Below, one piece after another: positions 11,246 to 22,656 of a stretch of 64,000 nt of DNA. Source of the stretch: Calvatia gigantea (Eukaryota; Basidiomycota; Agaricomycetes; Agaricales; Lycoperdaceae); the NCBI GenBank assembly GCA_025093985.1, contig JACAAK010000004.1:1674001-1738000 (forward strand). The letters are read 5' to 3'. The notes beneath the pieces were generated by a model, which had not been told where the DNA came from, did not search any database, and was given only the letters and a program-made list of their open reading frames with translations. A program made the translations under genes and the position numbers. Position 1 is the stretch's first letter. The number at the start of each line of letters is the position of its first letter.

Positions 11246-13032
11246 TTAAAACGATCCCTTTGCTCTTGAAAGCGCCCACGGACTACCTGCTTCATAGAAG
11301 TTCATCGGGTAAACGCCACTCGCACTTCCCTCCGACTTGGATTCCAACCAGCTGGGAGCGGCACCAACAGCAACTGAAGTCTCGTAAGGACTGAGTAAAG
11401 GTCGATCAAACGCGTAACCCCAATCAATGGAAAGTCGTGGGCAGGACGTTTGAATAAATGTCGAAACGTGGGGGTTAAACAAGGCGAGCTTTGCGGGAGA
11501 GAGCTCGGACAGGAGAATTGGGATGTAAGGAATGGGGGTCTTTGAGGCTTCCAGTTGTCTTGTAATGGCCTGGACGGGAGAGAATCAAAATTCCATAAGT
11601 TTTGAGGGGCATACATGGATGGCGTGTTACGTACCCGCATCTGGTTGGGGTTACCTTGACGGCCCAATGTCCCTAAAACTACCCCCCAGATTGGGCGAGC
11701 GCTGAGATGGTTGTCAACTTCCTCATGCACCCGATGCGATTCAATGCTTCGCCTCGCAGCCTGCACAGCCTGATCCCTAACATTTTGCATTTCGAAGTGA
11801 TTGTACCGTTCCCTTGTGAATTTCTTTGAATACGGGTCGTAGCGAAATGCGGGGACGGTAGGGTTGGCGATCATAATAGATTCGAGGTGGAAACGTCCGT
11901 CTCCCAGGTATCTGATAAAATCGTCTTAAGTAGATGAAGGAGGAAAGTATAAAAGTACCGACATCAGTGCGTCAACATCTTTTAAAAATGGGGCGGTACA
12001 GCCAAGGATTTCTCCTGGTGACAAAGGTTTTGATCTTGGTATCGTGGCTTCATATGATCCCGTCCAGAATGTAGGCCCACTTTGCTGGTGAGTATTGCTG
12101 TCGTTCTGGGTTCCATTCGCTATCATCCCAGGAGCTGAGCTTTGAGTAGGTACTTGGTATTCAGAGGAGAGGTCCTCTTTCAATCTCTGCAAAGCGGCAA
12201 CAAATTGGATTGTCGACACGAGAGCTAGACGAGTAGGCTTAGATGGTTTGGCGGGTTGGCCAGCCTCTGTCTTGGGAGAGTCATCAGCCGGGCCTTCTAT
12301 GCGAAGCTGTGCCGTGCCAGTGTTTATCTGTGAGCCAGCAGGTATACGACTAGACTCTTCTTCGTCGTAAATCAAACGTTCTTTAAAGGTTTGTCGATCG
12401 CTTGGAAAATTTAATCGGATAGATTGATGCAGGTGGAGAGAGTCAATCCCAATTTCAACAAAGACATAAAGTGTCTTAATGGCAGTCTGATCCACGGGAA
12501 CTGTTCTCCGTCAGATAAGGTGCGAAAAACCTGAATACGAACCACATACCCAAGCAACTATGACCATAATGCACCATCATGTCGCATCCAAGAGCCACTG
12601 CGGTGTAATCGTCTATACAGCAAGCCCCGTATGTGACATCCCCCATAATGACGGTCAAGGCATCAGTGAACCTGCCAGAAGACGTTTAATGAATAGTTCA
12701 TCGCTGTTGAAAGGTCTAGCGCACCGCTCGATAATGTCCGCGATGGTACAAGCAAACATTTGAAGACCTTCCGGCATCTGAAGGGCAACCATAGTTGCAT
12801 TGTTCTTACGGATGTGGTGTATGGTCTTGTGAATCTCGAACGAATAGTTTGCAGGGAGTTGTCTGATAGCCGCATTCAATTGATCATCGTTAAGAATTTC
12901 TGGAGGAACCTGGTTTGTGACGACGGATTGCACACCAGGCTTGGATGGCCTGGACGACTTGTTGCCTACGAAGCGTTTTTTGGGTTTTGCAGCATTAGAG
13001 GACTGCTTTGCAGGTTGGATTGGGTCTGGCAT
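11246..13032 (-). CDS. DPH1: Diphthamide biosynthesis protein 1
   Basis: Subunit 1 of the non-canonical radical-SAM enzyme that transfers the 3-amino-3-carboxypropyl group from SAM to a histidine of elongation factor 2, the first step of diphthamide synthesis in the cytosol. Exons: 13032-12725, 12671-12550, 12500-11963, 11911-11635, 11569-11246; 522 residues, all phases agree. The three expected cluster cysteines lie in GACC, HYGHSC and [10 protein letters not shown]. Other family landmarks are [52 protein letters not shown] and a C-terminal [10 protein letters not shown]. Residues between about 170 and 240 form a fungal low-complexity insert. Intron 3 uses a GTCGGT donor. An in-frame ATG 63 bases upstream exists, but MPDPIQ matches the usual start. 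Confidence 0.93.
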
Positions 13033-13263
13033 GCAGCACGGAATGCAATGAATATTGACGTAATTTGGGTAATTGATATTGAATATTGAGTTCACCCTTG
13101 TCGCTCACGTGCCCGTTGATCGGCACTCCGCGTCGGTAGTTGCACCGACCTCCTCACGTCCCTGTTCCCTCGTCTCAGTATCCAAGCCGTCTGCGTTACA
13201 TGAATTACTAGGGTCCACTTGCCCATACACAACTCTTATCTCCAACAATCCGAGTTGTTCAAA

Positions 13264-16200
13264 ATGGGAGACGGTGGAGGAGATCTAGGCTGGTGTACTA
13301 TGCGGTCATCATGTGGTACGAAGGGCTTTAAACCTCTACCCTGTCCGTACAACGGGCCACCGATGGAGGTAGGCCGTTTTGTCGTTTTGTCACAGATGGG
13401 CTTTCATTTGCTTTCGTGTAGCCGGAGGACGAGGAAGCTCGTTCCCTACTCGTCGAAGTTTGTGGTGCCGAATTCGCCAATGGTCCGGTGTGCTGCACCA
13501 CGGACCAGGTGGAGGCGCTCAAGAGTAACTTTGTCCAGGTGGAAGCCTTCCTCGCTTCCTGTCCTGCTTGCAGAAACAACTTTAGATCGTTCTTCTGCTC
13601 CTTTACGTGCTCCTCTCATCAGGGCGAGTTTGTGAATGTCACTGCAACCCAGGAGTCGTCGGGTAGTCAAACGGCAGTCAAGTCCGCAGATTTTTTCGTC
13701 ACAGAAGACTTCGGGAGGGGATTTTATGACAGCTGCAAGGATGTACAGTTCGGTGTTACCAATGGCTATGCAATGGATTTCATTGGAGGGGGTGCAAAGG
13801 ATTATCGCGCGTTCTTCAAGTTCCTGGGCGACGAGAAACCACTTGGAAGCCCTTTCCAGATTAACTTTCCAACAACCCCACCACCCGAAATATCCCCCTA
13901 TAATGCTCCGCCCAGAAATTGCTATGATAACGACCTGACCAGTCGTTGTACGTGCATTGATTGTCCCGCCATATGCCCCGCCCTACCACCCGTACCCCTA
14001 CCCGATGCAGGACCCACATGTGTTGTTGGTTCACTGTCGTGTCTATCTTTTATCCTTACAATCACTTACTCCTTGGCAATCCTGGGTTTCTTGACAGGAT
14101 ATGCTATTTCCGCATTTCGTCGCCACCGTCGCGAGAAGTCGTACGAACGTGTCGCTCTCTCAGAGGAGACAGGTTCACCAAGAGTCCATACCCGTGGTCT
14201 CATTGGCGCTGGATCTCTGTCACATTATATCGAGGAGGATTCGTTAGGCGCACAGTCAGATTCCCGCCGTCTTGGCCGCGGCGCATCGTTGCTTGACCCT
14301 ATAGAAACGATTCAGCCTCGCCAATACCGCCTCAACACTGTGCTGCGGAAGAGCTTTTATCATCTCGGTCTTTTCGCCGCGAATCATCCATGGCTCATGT
14401 TCTCCGTCGTATTCCTTGGCATGGGTCTGTTGAATCTCGGCTGGGACAAGTTTACCGTTGAAACCGACCCCGTCAGATTATGGGTAGCACCAGATTCAGA
14501 GAGTAGGCTCCAAAAGGAATACTTTGATGAACATTTTGGGCCGTTCTATCGCACAGAGCAGATCTTCGTTACCCTTGCAACACAGGAGTCGCTGTCGAGT
14601 TCCAATCATACCACAACCACGTCAGTTACTGTCGGGGAGAAGGGTCCTGTCCTGTCCTGGGACCATCTGAAATACTGGTTCGAGGTCGAAGAGGAGATTC
14701 GTGACCTTGCCTCGCAGAATGGGTTCACGCTCGATGATGTTTGCTTCAAGCCCGCAGGCCCCCGCGGTGCATGTGTCATTCAGTCAGTTGCTGCGTGGTT
14801 CGGAAACGATTTAGGCGACTATGATCCTGACACCTGGGCAGATCACCTCGAAGAGTGCGCCTGGAACCCGGTTGACTGTCTTCCCGATTTTGATCAACCC
14901 CTCGAACCTCAATTTGTTTTGGGAGGAGTTCCTGTCGATGACAAGGGCTTCAAACAATACTTGAAAGCGGAAGCTTTTGTGGTGACATATGTCGTATCTG
15001 ACTCCCTTGACCCCAGCCGACAAGCTGTGGTTATGGAATGGGAAGAAACTCTTCGTGAATATCTTACACATCTCAGCCAACGATCACAAGCAGAGGCTGG
15101 TATATCGGTTATTTTCTCAACTGGCGTGTCACTGGAAGAGGAACTTAACAAGAGCACAAATACCGATGTTCGCATCGTGGTTTTATCATATCTGGCCATG
15201 TTCCTCTATGTCTCCCTGACCCTCGGTAGCGGGGCGGCTTCAAAAGACAACGACGGTGTTGTCTCCTCCATCACTCAATGGATCTGTAATTTCCCTAAGC
15301 TTTTTAAGCGCTCCGCCACATCATCCTCTCTTTCCGTTGATTCTCGTAACGTCCCCACCATCCTCCCACGTCTTCCTCGCAGTCCCCTTCGTCAATTCGA
15401 AAGTCTTGCTTGGGCTCTTTGGTATCGGCCTGGTCCTTCTTTCCATCTCAACAGCTGTCGGGTTCTTCTCCTTGCTGGGTGTTAAAGTAACGCTCATCAT
15501 TGCTGAAGTCATCCCTTTCCTCGTCCTTGCAGTTGGCGTTGACAATGTCTTTATCCTTGTCCACGAACTCGACCGTCAGAACACTCTGCATGGACCGAAT
15601 GCAGCTCTGGCTCCGCAAGGAAATTATGCTGCTCCGCTATCTCCTACGGGCTCCCACCCCTCGCCTTTCGATACTGCACATGTGGATGTCGATGAAACTT
15701 CCCTCCCGTTGTATCTGAGCCCAGAGGAGAGGGTAGCTAGGACGTTGGCAAAAATGGGACCTTCGATCTTATTGAGCACCATCACGGAGACAGTTGCTTT
15801 TGCTTTGGGAGCCTTGGTTCCTATGCCTGCTGTGCGCAACTTTGCACTGTACGCCGCTGGAAGTGTATTCATCAATGCGACGCTACAAGTCACCGTATTT
15901 ATCAGTGCATCGCTCTTAGATCTTAAACGCACCGAGGTTGGTTTGGTTCTGGAATATCCTTCAACGCTTAAACTAACTTTCAGTCCCACCAGAACAATCG
16001 TGTTGACTGTTTCCCTTGTATCCGGCTCTCTTCTCGCATCGCGCTCTCGGAAACATCTGCCAACCCAAGTGGCTTGGGTCGAATCGCTCGGTTCATCCGT
16101 CGTTACTACGCCCCTTTCCTATTAAAACCGGCCACCAAGGCTTGCGTCGTGGTTATATTTCTTGGGGGATTTGTTGTGTCCGTCATTTCCATGCAACATA

Positions 16201-17766
16201 TCCAACTTGGCCTTGGCGAGTTATTTGGTATTACTTTACGAATTCGCAGCTAACCTTTTTACAGATCAGCGTCTGGCATTACCTTCCGACTCCTATCTTG
16301 TTCCCTATTTTGACTCCGTTGATGCTTACCTCGACGTTGGGCCTCCAGTCTATTTCGTTGAAAAGAACGTAGATGTCACCGAACGGGCGGGTCAACAAGC
16401 GCTCTGTGGACGTTTCACCACTTGCGAGGACTTTTCTCTTGCGAACCGACTCGAAGCTGAGCGCAAGCGACCTGAGACTTCATTTATCAATCAGCCCACC
16501 GCCTCCTGGATTGACAACTTCCTAGGCTGGTTGAATCCAGTCAACGACGAATGTTGTCGCGTTCGCAAGAACAACCCTTCTGTGTTTTGCACTGGTCGGA
16601 CCCCACCCCGCCTCTGCAAACCCTGCTACGAGGACCACGAACCGGAATGGAACATCACAATGGACGGCCTTCCTGAAAATGATGAATTTATGCGATACCT
16701 CAAACAGTGGCTTGCCTCTCCTACAGCTGCTGAGTGTTCCCTCGCAGGCAAAACTGCGTTCGGTGACGCTCTCTCATTCACCGGCGATACCTCGAAGGTC
16801 GAAGCATCCCACTTCCGTACATTCCACAAACCCCTTAAGTCACAGGATGATTTCATCAACGCGTTTGCAGCCGCCCACAGGATCGCAGACGAAATCTCCC
16901 AGGAAACGGGCGCAGAGGTTTTCCCCTACTCACTTTTCTACGTCTTCTTCGACCAATATGCACACATCGTTGCTATCACGCAAGAAGTCCTCGGGCTCGG
17001 CCTTGGATCCGTACTCCTGGTCACTGCCATCCTTCTCGGATCCTGGCGCACAGCGTCGATTGTCACCGGTGTCGTAGCTATGACGGTGGTCAGTGTGATG
17101 GGTGTTATGCCTGTATGGGGTGTCAGCTTGAACGCTATTAGCTTGGTAAATCTTGTGATTTCGTTGGGTATTGCCGTCGAATTCTGTGCACATATTGCGA
17201 GGGCTTTTATGAGCGTCACTAGCTCATCATCCGTCAGTATTGTTGGGGCTGGCTTGACGCCTGGGCAGCCCGAGGGACAGAAGGAGAAAGATGAGAGGGT
17301 GCATATTGCACTTGTAGATGTTGGCCCTTCGGTAAGTCGAGACTGTTTCCGCGAGGTTGAGTGTCATTAATGGATTTGTTTAGGTACTGTCTGGTATCAC
17401 GTTCACTAAACTTATTGGAATGTCGGTCCTGGCGTTAACACGTTCCAAACTCCTTGAGGTTAGAACATTGTTTCAGCGTATCGTTATCGCGACCTCACCC
17501 TTTGAACCAGATATACTACTTCCGAATGTGGCTGACACTGATTATTTCGGGCGCACTACATGGTCTCATCTTGCTCCCAGTCATTCTCAGTATTGCAGGT
17601 GGACCAGGTCTTCCTGCTGGTACAGATGAAGAGTGGATGGCGATTGCTATCAGGAATGATTACGAGTATGCGTACGTCCCTTCCCATTTTTTGATAGGAG
17701 AAAGACTAACATGGATTATATGGTAGGCCGTTTGTCGCGGACGACGATTCTATCCATAGTGACTAA
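13264..17766 (+). CDS. NCR1: NPC1-type sterol transporter, one frame break
   Basis: Niemann-Pick C1-related sterol transporter of the vacuolar or lysosomal membrane, which moves sterol from the lumen into the membrane. Exons: 13264-13368, 13422-15936, 15984-16215, 16265-17331, 17384-17458, 17511-17671, 17727-17766. The N-terminal cysteine-rich sterol-binding domain is clear (CTMRSSCG, PCPYNGPP, VCCTTDQVEAL, SFFCSFTCS). The first luminal loop follows, then the sterol-sensing domain (GVKVTLIIAEVIPFLVLAVG, DNVFILVHELDRQN), the second loop, and a C-terminal RND block (FYVFFDQYAHI, AVEFCAHIARAF, SVLALTRSKLLE). Exon 2 needs one base discounted in the CCCC run at 15384-15387, leaving 1397 codons. 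Intron 3 appears to be GC-AG (donor GCGAGT). No signal peptide precedes MGDGGGDLGWC, unlike the family norm. Confidence 0.92.
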
Positions 17767-17932
17767 TCTTTGGATACTTCGAGAACGTTTTTGTATATAG
17801 TTGTGTTCGGTTGATGATAACAATGGATACTTCACTCTCTATTCGCGTAATGTGGTAGTAGATAGATTTGAGCAAGAATACCACACAAGAGATATTTTAT
17901 TGAAAGCATATACAAAGCCAACCAATAGGTTG

Positions 17933-19123
17933 TCAATCCTTACCCGGGGACCTGGACCTACTGTCCCTAATGTCATCCCTGTCCCGACTGCCACCACGAC
18001 CGGGCGACCGACTACGACTCCTTGAACGCGACGAATACGACATGGACCTAACGGACCTAGTACGACTCTTCGATCTGGGAGTGAGCGACCTCGAGCGCGA
18101 GATAATCGAACGAGACCGGGACCGTGGGGACCTCGAGCGACTGAGAGACCTAGTACGTGAACGACTAGAGCGAACAGAGTAACTCGCGGAACGACTTCTT
18201 GACCTCGGGGATCTCGAACGAGGCGAGTATGAACGGGAGAATGAACGAGCACGTCCGCCTTGGCGACCACCACCACGGCCTCCTCTCCCACCTCTATAAC
18301 GATCTCCACGGTCGCGGTCTATACCACCATACCCGCCTCGAGTGTAGCTTGGGGACCTGCGACGTGGTGGGTAGCCACCTCCACCGCCACGACGGGGAGG
18401 AGGTAATGGTGAGCGAGATCTACGATACTCCCTGTCACGATCGCGGGGTGGCGGCCCCCGTCTTCCCCAACCTCCTCCGCCACGCCCACCACGGTACGAA
18501 TCTTTCGCCCTGCCACCAAAGTCACCACGTCGGCGCGGGGGTAACGGAGACCGTGAACGACTCCTAGACCTCGAGCGAGAACGGGGAGAAGGAGACCTTG
18601 GAGACCTGGAACGCGAACGTGGGGTGCGGGAGCGGGAGCGGGAGCGAGAAAAGGGAGAGAGGGAACGTGAGAAGGAGCGAGGACGACCACCACCGCCATT
18701 ACGGTAACGTGGTGGTGGACCGCGACGATTACGGCCTCCTGGAGGTGGCGGAGAGCGAGAACGCGAACGAGAGCGGACAGGGAGGTCGGAAAGTTCGACT
18801 TTGAGAATTGCACCATCGAGTTGGCCACCGTCCATATGTTCAAGTGCGCGCTGTGCAGCTACGGAGTCTACATACTCAAGCGCTGCTTTTCCTCTGTTCT
18901 GTCCGGCTGCCAATTCACCATGAGCCAAAGAATAAAAAATTATCGACTGAAGAGAGATAGATTTACATTTTCCAAATACTGGGAGGTCAATCCTGACGAC
19001 CTCGCCATAGAAACCGAAAATAGTTGAGAGATGTGTTTCTGCGACGTTCCGGGTGAGGTTTGTGACGACAATGACCTTTTTGTCAGTTTCTGCCGCCGTA
19101 GGTTTTGCAGTGTCGACATCCAT
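17933..19123 (-). CDS. RNPS1-like RRM and RS-repeat protein
   Basis: SR-type RNA-binding protein resembling RNPS1, an exon-junction and splicing co-activator in the nucleus. Exons 19123-18967 and 18906-17933, 376 residues; the 60-base intron is a multiple of three, so the unspliced frame also stays open. The N-terminus holds one RRM: VIVVTNLTRNV is the RNP2-like strand, and GQNRGKAALEYVD is the RNP1-like strand created by splicing. From about residue 110 onward come Arg-Ser dipeptides mixed with RGG-like and PPRR segments, ending in a second RS block. The RS domain makes up about two-thirds of the protein. The gene is convergent with NCR1, with a gap of under 200 bases. RNPS1 is preferred over other SR proteins because of the single N-terminal RRM, but that is an inference. 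Confidence 0.85.
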   Translation of the reverse strand: MDVDTAKPTAAETDKKVIVVTNLTRNVAETHLSTIFGFYGEVVRIDLPVFGKCKSISLQSIIFYSLAHGELAAGQNRGKAALEYVDSVAAQRALEHMDGGQLDGAILKVELSDLPVRSRSRSRSPPPPGGRNRRGPPPRYRNGGGGRPRSFSRSLSPFSRSRSRSRTPRSRSRSPRSPSPRSRSRSRSRSRSPLPPRRRGDFGGRAKDSYRGGRGGGGWGRRGPPPRDRDREYRRSRSPLPPPRRGGGGGYPPRRRSPSYTRGGYGGIDRDRGDRYRGGRGGRGGGRQGGRARSFSRSYSPRSRSPRSRSRSASYSVRSSRSRTRSLSRSRSPRSRSRSIISRSRSLTPRSKSRTRSVRSMSYSSRSRSRSRSPGRGGSRDRDDIRDSRSRSPGKD

Positions 19124-19290
19124 GTTGGAAGAGGCGAACTGGCAACGACGGTGTTGACGAGAATCTCACGAGGCAGTTTGTCACGTTCATGTCACACATT
19201 TTCGTGAAGGTCATTGAAAACATGGATTAAAATGCGTTTATCTGTCCTCTGGCCCCTAATATATAACGTGTTTTTGGGTGGAATGACTGT

Positions 19291-19639
19291 CTACTCGGAG
19301 TCGGCGTCTGTGATGTATTTATGGCGGATATCCTTCCATTGTTTCTGTAGCAAACATGAGGGAAGCAAAGTGGGAAACTGGGAAGCAAACGTACGCCCTT
19401 GTTCCACCGGTCCCAGAAAGAAGTCACACCAATGTCAAAGCCAATGCCAAAGAGGAATGCACCAGCAAAGGCAGTGCCAACAAAAACGCCTGGAGATCCG
19501 CCGTTAGCGACGGGAGGTGGGCACAAGGCTTGAGGACAACTCACTGTTGCGCTTGAAAATGGTGTTATAGATACCGTTGATGAGCTAAATAAAAGGATTA
19601 GGGAAAAGTAAAATGTAGGAGAGAAATACTTACACCCAT
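19291..19639 (-). CDS. QCR9: Cytochrome bc1 complex subunit 9
   Basis: Small single-pass subunit of mitochondrial respiratory complex III. Exons: 19639-19634 (6 bases, Met-Gly), 19584-19545, 19489-19395, 19344-19291; 64 residues, close to the usual 55-66. The hallmark core is IYNTIFKRNSVFVGTAFAGA followed by FLFGIGFDIGVTSFWD and WNKGKQWKDIRHKY. FVGTAFAGAFLFGIGF is the membrane span. All three introns are GT-AG and the phases close perfectly. The first coding exon is only two codons and begins 8 bases from a long GTG repeat in the leader. The gene is divergent from uS11m at 19806, so both share a promoter of about 166 bases that contains the repeat. Confidence 0.93.
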
Positions 19640-19647
19640 CGTTGACA

Positions 19648-19682
19648 GTGGTGGTGGTGGTGGTGGTGGTGGTGGTGGTGGT
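19648..19682. repeat. GTG trinucleotide repeat
   Basis: About 11-12 uninterrupted GTG units. The repeat sits in the short promoter or leader between the divergent QCR9 and uS11m genes and reads as CAC/CCA in the QCR9 direction, just upstream of its start codon. Confidence 0.95.
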
Positions 19683-19805
19683 AGTCTGTATGTAGCTGGT
19701 GAGTGTTTCTTCCGATGACCTCCGCAAGTCACATCTGCGAGTAACACACACTGTCACACCTTCGTAGCGCGTCACAATTCTGCCTGTTTTCGTTCTGTCC
19801 AGAAA

Positions 19806-20474
19806 ATGTTGTGCAGACGCGCTCTTGCACAACGTATCGTCGTGTCGCGCAGTCTCTCAACACAGACCACAAACGATATCCAGAAGATATTGAACGCCAC
19901 CCAGGCCGCTGTCTCTGGCGATGTCTTCCTAAACCCTTTCACAAACACACTGAAAGCCGAAGATTTAGACCACCCCCCACGCCCTGGCCCAGAGGGCTAC
20001 AGCTCTGCACGGAAAAACCCCATGAGCAAAGCATACATCGATCAACATACCAGCTCTGGCAAGTTTGTGGACAAGCAGTTCCGCTTTGACTGCCATTCTT
20101 CCCGCAACAATACTATCACTACCCTCTCCTCCCTCACCCCCTCCGAAAGCCCGTTCAAACCGCCCGAGTCAAAAGTCGTCGCCTGGTTCTCCGGCGGTTC
20201 TACTGGTTTCAAGAAGGGTCAGCGTGCAGGATATGAAGCGGGGTACCAGTGCGCAGTGCGAGTGTTCAAGTTACTGGAGGAGCTCAAGCGGGAGCACGGC
20301 GAAAAGACTGGTGTGCATTTGTATTTCAAGGGCTTCGGACAGGGAAGGGAGGCATTGAAGACCGCGTTAATGGCTTCAGAAGGCGACAAAATTCGAGGCA
20401 TGATCCTCAGCATCACGGACCGGACAGCACTCAAGATTGGTGGTACGCGGTCAAAGAAGACGAGACGTCTGTAG
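19806..20474 (+). CDS. MRPS18: Mitochondrial 37S ribosomal protein uS11m
   Basis: Small-subunit mitochondrial ribosomal protein of the uS11 family, which lines the mRNA exit platform. Single exon, 222 residues. The first 20 residues are basic and hydroxylated without acids (MLCRRALAQRIVVSRSLST), a mitochondrial presequence. The uS11 fold starts at about residue 90: FDCHSSRNNTIT, VVAWFSGGSTGFKKGQR, GYEAGYQCAVRVFKLLEE, VHLYFKGFGQGREALKTAL, and the terminal ITDRTALKIGGTRSKKTRRL, which matches the family's basic C-terminal end. The roughly 90-residue N-terminal extension fits fungal mitochondrial homologues. The yeast symbol (MRPS18) is used for orientation only. Confidence 0.9.
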   Translation: MLCRRALAQRIVVSRSLSTQTTNDIQKILNATQAAVSGDVFLNPFTNTLKAEDLDHPPRPGPEGYSSARKNPMSKAYIDQHTSSGKFVDKQFRFDCHSSRNNTITTLSSLTPSESPFKPPESKVVAWFSGGSTGFKKGQRAGYEAGYQCAVRVFKLLEELKREHGEKTGVHLYFKGFGQGREALKTALMASEGDKIRGMILSITDRTALKIGGTRSKKTRRL

Positions 20475-20585
20475 TCGATAGTATATTCCCTCCTTACTTT
20501 CCAAGGTCCTCTCGTTCACAATTTAAGTTTTTTAGCGATTTCCTTGTATTTATACATGGATCTAAATGCTATTTTCTGGCACACA

Positions 20586-21351
20586 TTACAGTGCAACCCC
20601 CCTCTTTAATTCAAAGTGCGGGTCGCTGGCATATTTCTGGTATCCTGGGCGTTCTAAACATCGTAATGCAACACGCTTATCAGTTTCGATATCGTCTATC
20701 AGCGCCTCTATTTTTTTTTGGCTCAGCAGAAAATCTAATGGGAGATGGGAAGTTACTCGCCCCTCGAGGTATAATTTAATTCGGGACGGATATATCCAAG
20801 CACAATCGCACGCAATTCGTACCCGTAAAAATCGTTTTTGAAGGGATGCATGACGTGAATTTCCTGCAAAATAAAATAAATCAAGCGAACGATTGAGATA
20901 AATCACAGACCCACAATCGTCAATCTTTTATTATCGTAGAACGGATTCCATCCCATGCTCATCACCATCGGCAACACCTTGAGATCTTCTTTCTCAAATT
21001 CGGTGATATTGTCCGCAGGAGGGAGGACCTGCGCATAGCCATAGTACACCCCCGTCTTTGCGACGGCTGTCATTTCCGCGTTAGATTCATCCGGGAAATT
21101 AGCTATGGGCCAATAATAATTCATCCACCGCTAATGGCATCGAAAGCATCGAACGCACCGGTGGGACAGCCCAGATCCTTTCCACCTCTCCCGAAGCCTT
21201 TCTGCACAGGCCCAACAACCTTAATCGGGAATGGTGATTCTGGTTCTTCAGGCCCAACGATCTCTGGCCTGGAGCGTCTAAATGATTCAGTCTGGAAAGG
21301 CGCAGCAGGGCGTTCTGGTTTCGCTGCGTCCTCAGCTGCTGTCGAGGGCAT
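20586..21351 (-). CDS. FMN1: Riboflavin kinase
   Basis: ATP:riboflavin 5'-phosphotransferase that makes FMN. Exons: 21351-21159, 21102-20915, 20863-20761, 20707-20586; 201 residues, phases agree. Motifs: [31 protein letters not shown] (the PTAN nucleotide-metal motif, created by splicing), [56 protein letters not shown], and [20 protein letters not shown] at the end. Intron 3 is best read as GC-AG (donor GCGAGT after the TSR codons); no GT donor keeps the conserved EALIDD frame. The gene is divergent from TAF8 with 139 bases between start codons. About 30 residues precede the domain, typical of fungi. Confidence 0.93.
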
Positions 21352-21490
21352 GGGTTCTAACCTGCAAGAGACGGTGGATGTAGTTCAAAGATAAGATATA
21401 GAAAAAAGTCGATCAATCAGAACATTCAATACCATTTACTTGACATCTTTCGCATCAGCCCGTGAAGGCAAGCCAACTTTAACCAGAACC

Positions 21491-22656
21491 ATGTCTGTTC
21501 CGCCCCCAATCCAATACACAACATACGCGCCTGCTACTGCACCCACCCCACCAACCGCACAACCACAACAGACGCACTACCCCAACCACTACCCAAATAT
21601 TCCAGCTCAACCAACGTCGACATATTACTCCCCATATGCCACCGCAGCTCCCTCCGGTATCCCTTTCGCAAGCAATGACCTCCTCCCTAAACAAAATAAC
21701 CCAGCGCCAGCACGTCCACCCTCTCCACCTGAGCCCGGTATATCGCCATCCATGGCCGCACTCGCAATCCACTGTCTAGTCGAGAATGAGCTCATTGACG
21801 TCGGATTCGAGACTGCCGAAAGTCGAAACTGTGAAGATGTTGGGGATTGAAGTTGTCGCCTGTACGCGCTGCCCTTCCATCCATATTTTTGTTGTTGTCG
21901 TTTCCTTACTTGTCTCTCAGTCATCCAGCAGTTATTTGAAAGAGCACACGAATACGCGAATCTCGCAAATCGCGCAGGTACTCTCCCATCAGATCTCCTT
22001 CTGACTCTTGACGACTTTGGCATCGAGCCAAAAGAGTTGTATCCCCTCGCTCGTAAGCGCCGTACCGACCAGCCTTCTATCTCTGGTACTGTCCCATCAA
22101 CAGAGCCTAAGAGCTCTTCGCAGAAGAAACGTTTGAAGCGCAGTGCGTATCTGTATCCCCTGACCAAAGTCTAATTCTGTAACAAACGCCTTGTGTGCTC
22201 CAGGATCCAAAATCACGCCAGCCCAATTCACGTTCTCAAACTCCCGTTCACCTTCACCAGACCTCCTTCCCTCAGACGACGAGTCTGGACCTCCAATCAT
22301 CCCAATCACACTCCGTGGCCTCCCGCCTTACTTTCCACAACTCCCTCCAAAACACACGTATCTCCAAACTCCTGTGCGTGCATCGTATATCCTCGCCTTC
22401 TGCTGTTGTCACCTTCTCACTGTATTTATGACTTATTATGACTTATGACTTATAGGCTTCACCACCAAAGAAAGCGGCCTTACCTTCCCTCGAAAAGAAA
22501 CTCAAAACGGCAAGTCTGGTTCAAGACTCACTCAAAAATCTGTTGCTTGCCACGGAGGATAGCACAGGTCAAGAGGACGCCGAATTATTGGGTCATATTG
22601 TCAACTGGGAGACGGGGTTGCATCCTCGAAAACGGTGGAAAGTTGGCGGTCGGTGA
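21491..22656 (+). CDS. TAF8: TFIID subunit TAF8, one frame break
   Basis: Histone-fold subunit of TFIID that pairs with TAF10. Exons: 21491-21861, 21921-22142, 22204-22373, 22456-22656. A Pro/Gln/Tyr-rich N-terminus of about 90 residues precedes the histone-fold (bromo-associated) region: MAALAIHCLVENELIDVGFE, then VVAFIQQLFERAHEYANLAN and RAGTLPSDLLLTLDDF. The C-terminal TAF8 signature LRGLPPYFPQLPPKHTYLQT is in exon 3. In exon 1 one base must be discounted in the AAA at 21819-21821 to pass from ETAE to the VKMLGIEVVA helix; the total is then 320 codons. Intron 3 ends in a short tandem of ATGACTT words. The protein is shorter than animal TAF8 but keeps both diagnostic regions. Confidence 0.85.

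Noticed and set aside
16216..16264. Canonical GT donor at GGTATTA for NCR1 intron 3
   Set aside because: It would give an intron under 40 bases and insert extra residues before DQRLALP; the GC donor gives a normal-length intron and the conserved junction.
17970..18843. Long open frames antisense to the RS-repeat gene
   Set aside because: Arg-Ser and Gly codon repeats keep several frames open by composition; only the minus frame with an RRM is a recognisable protein.
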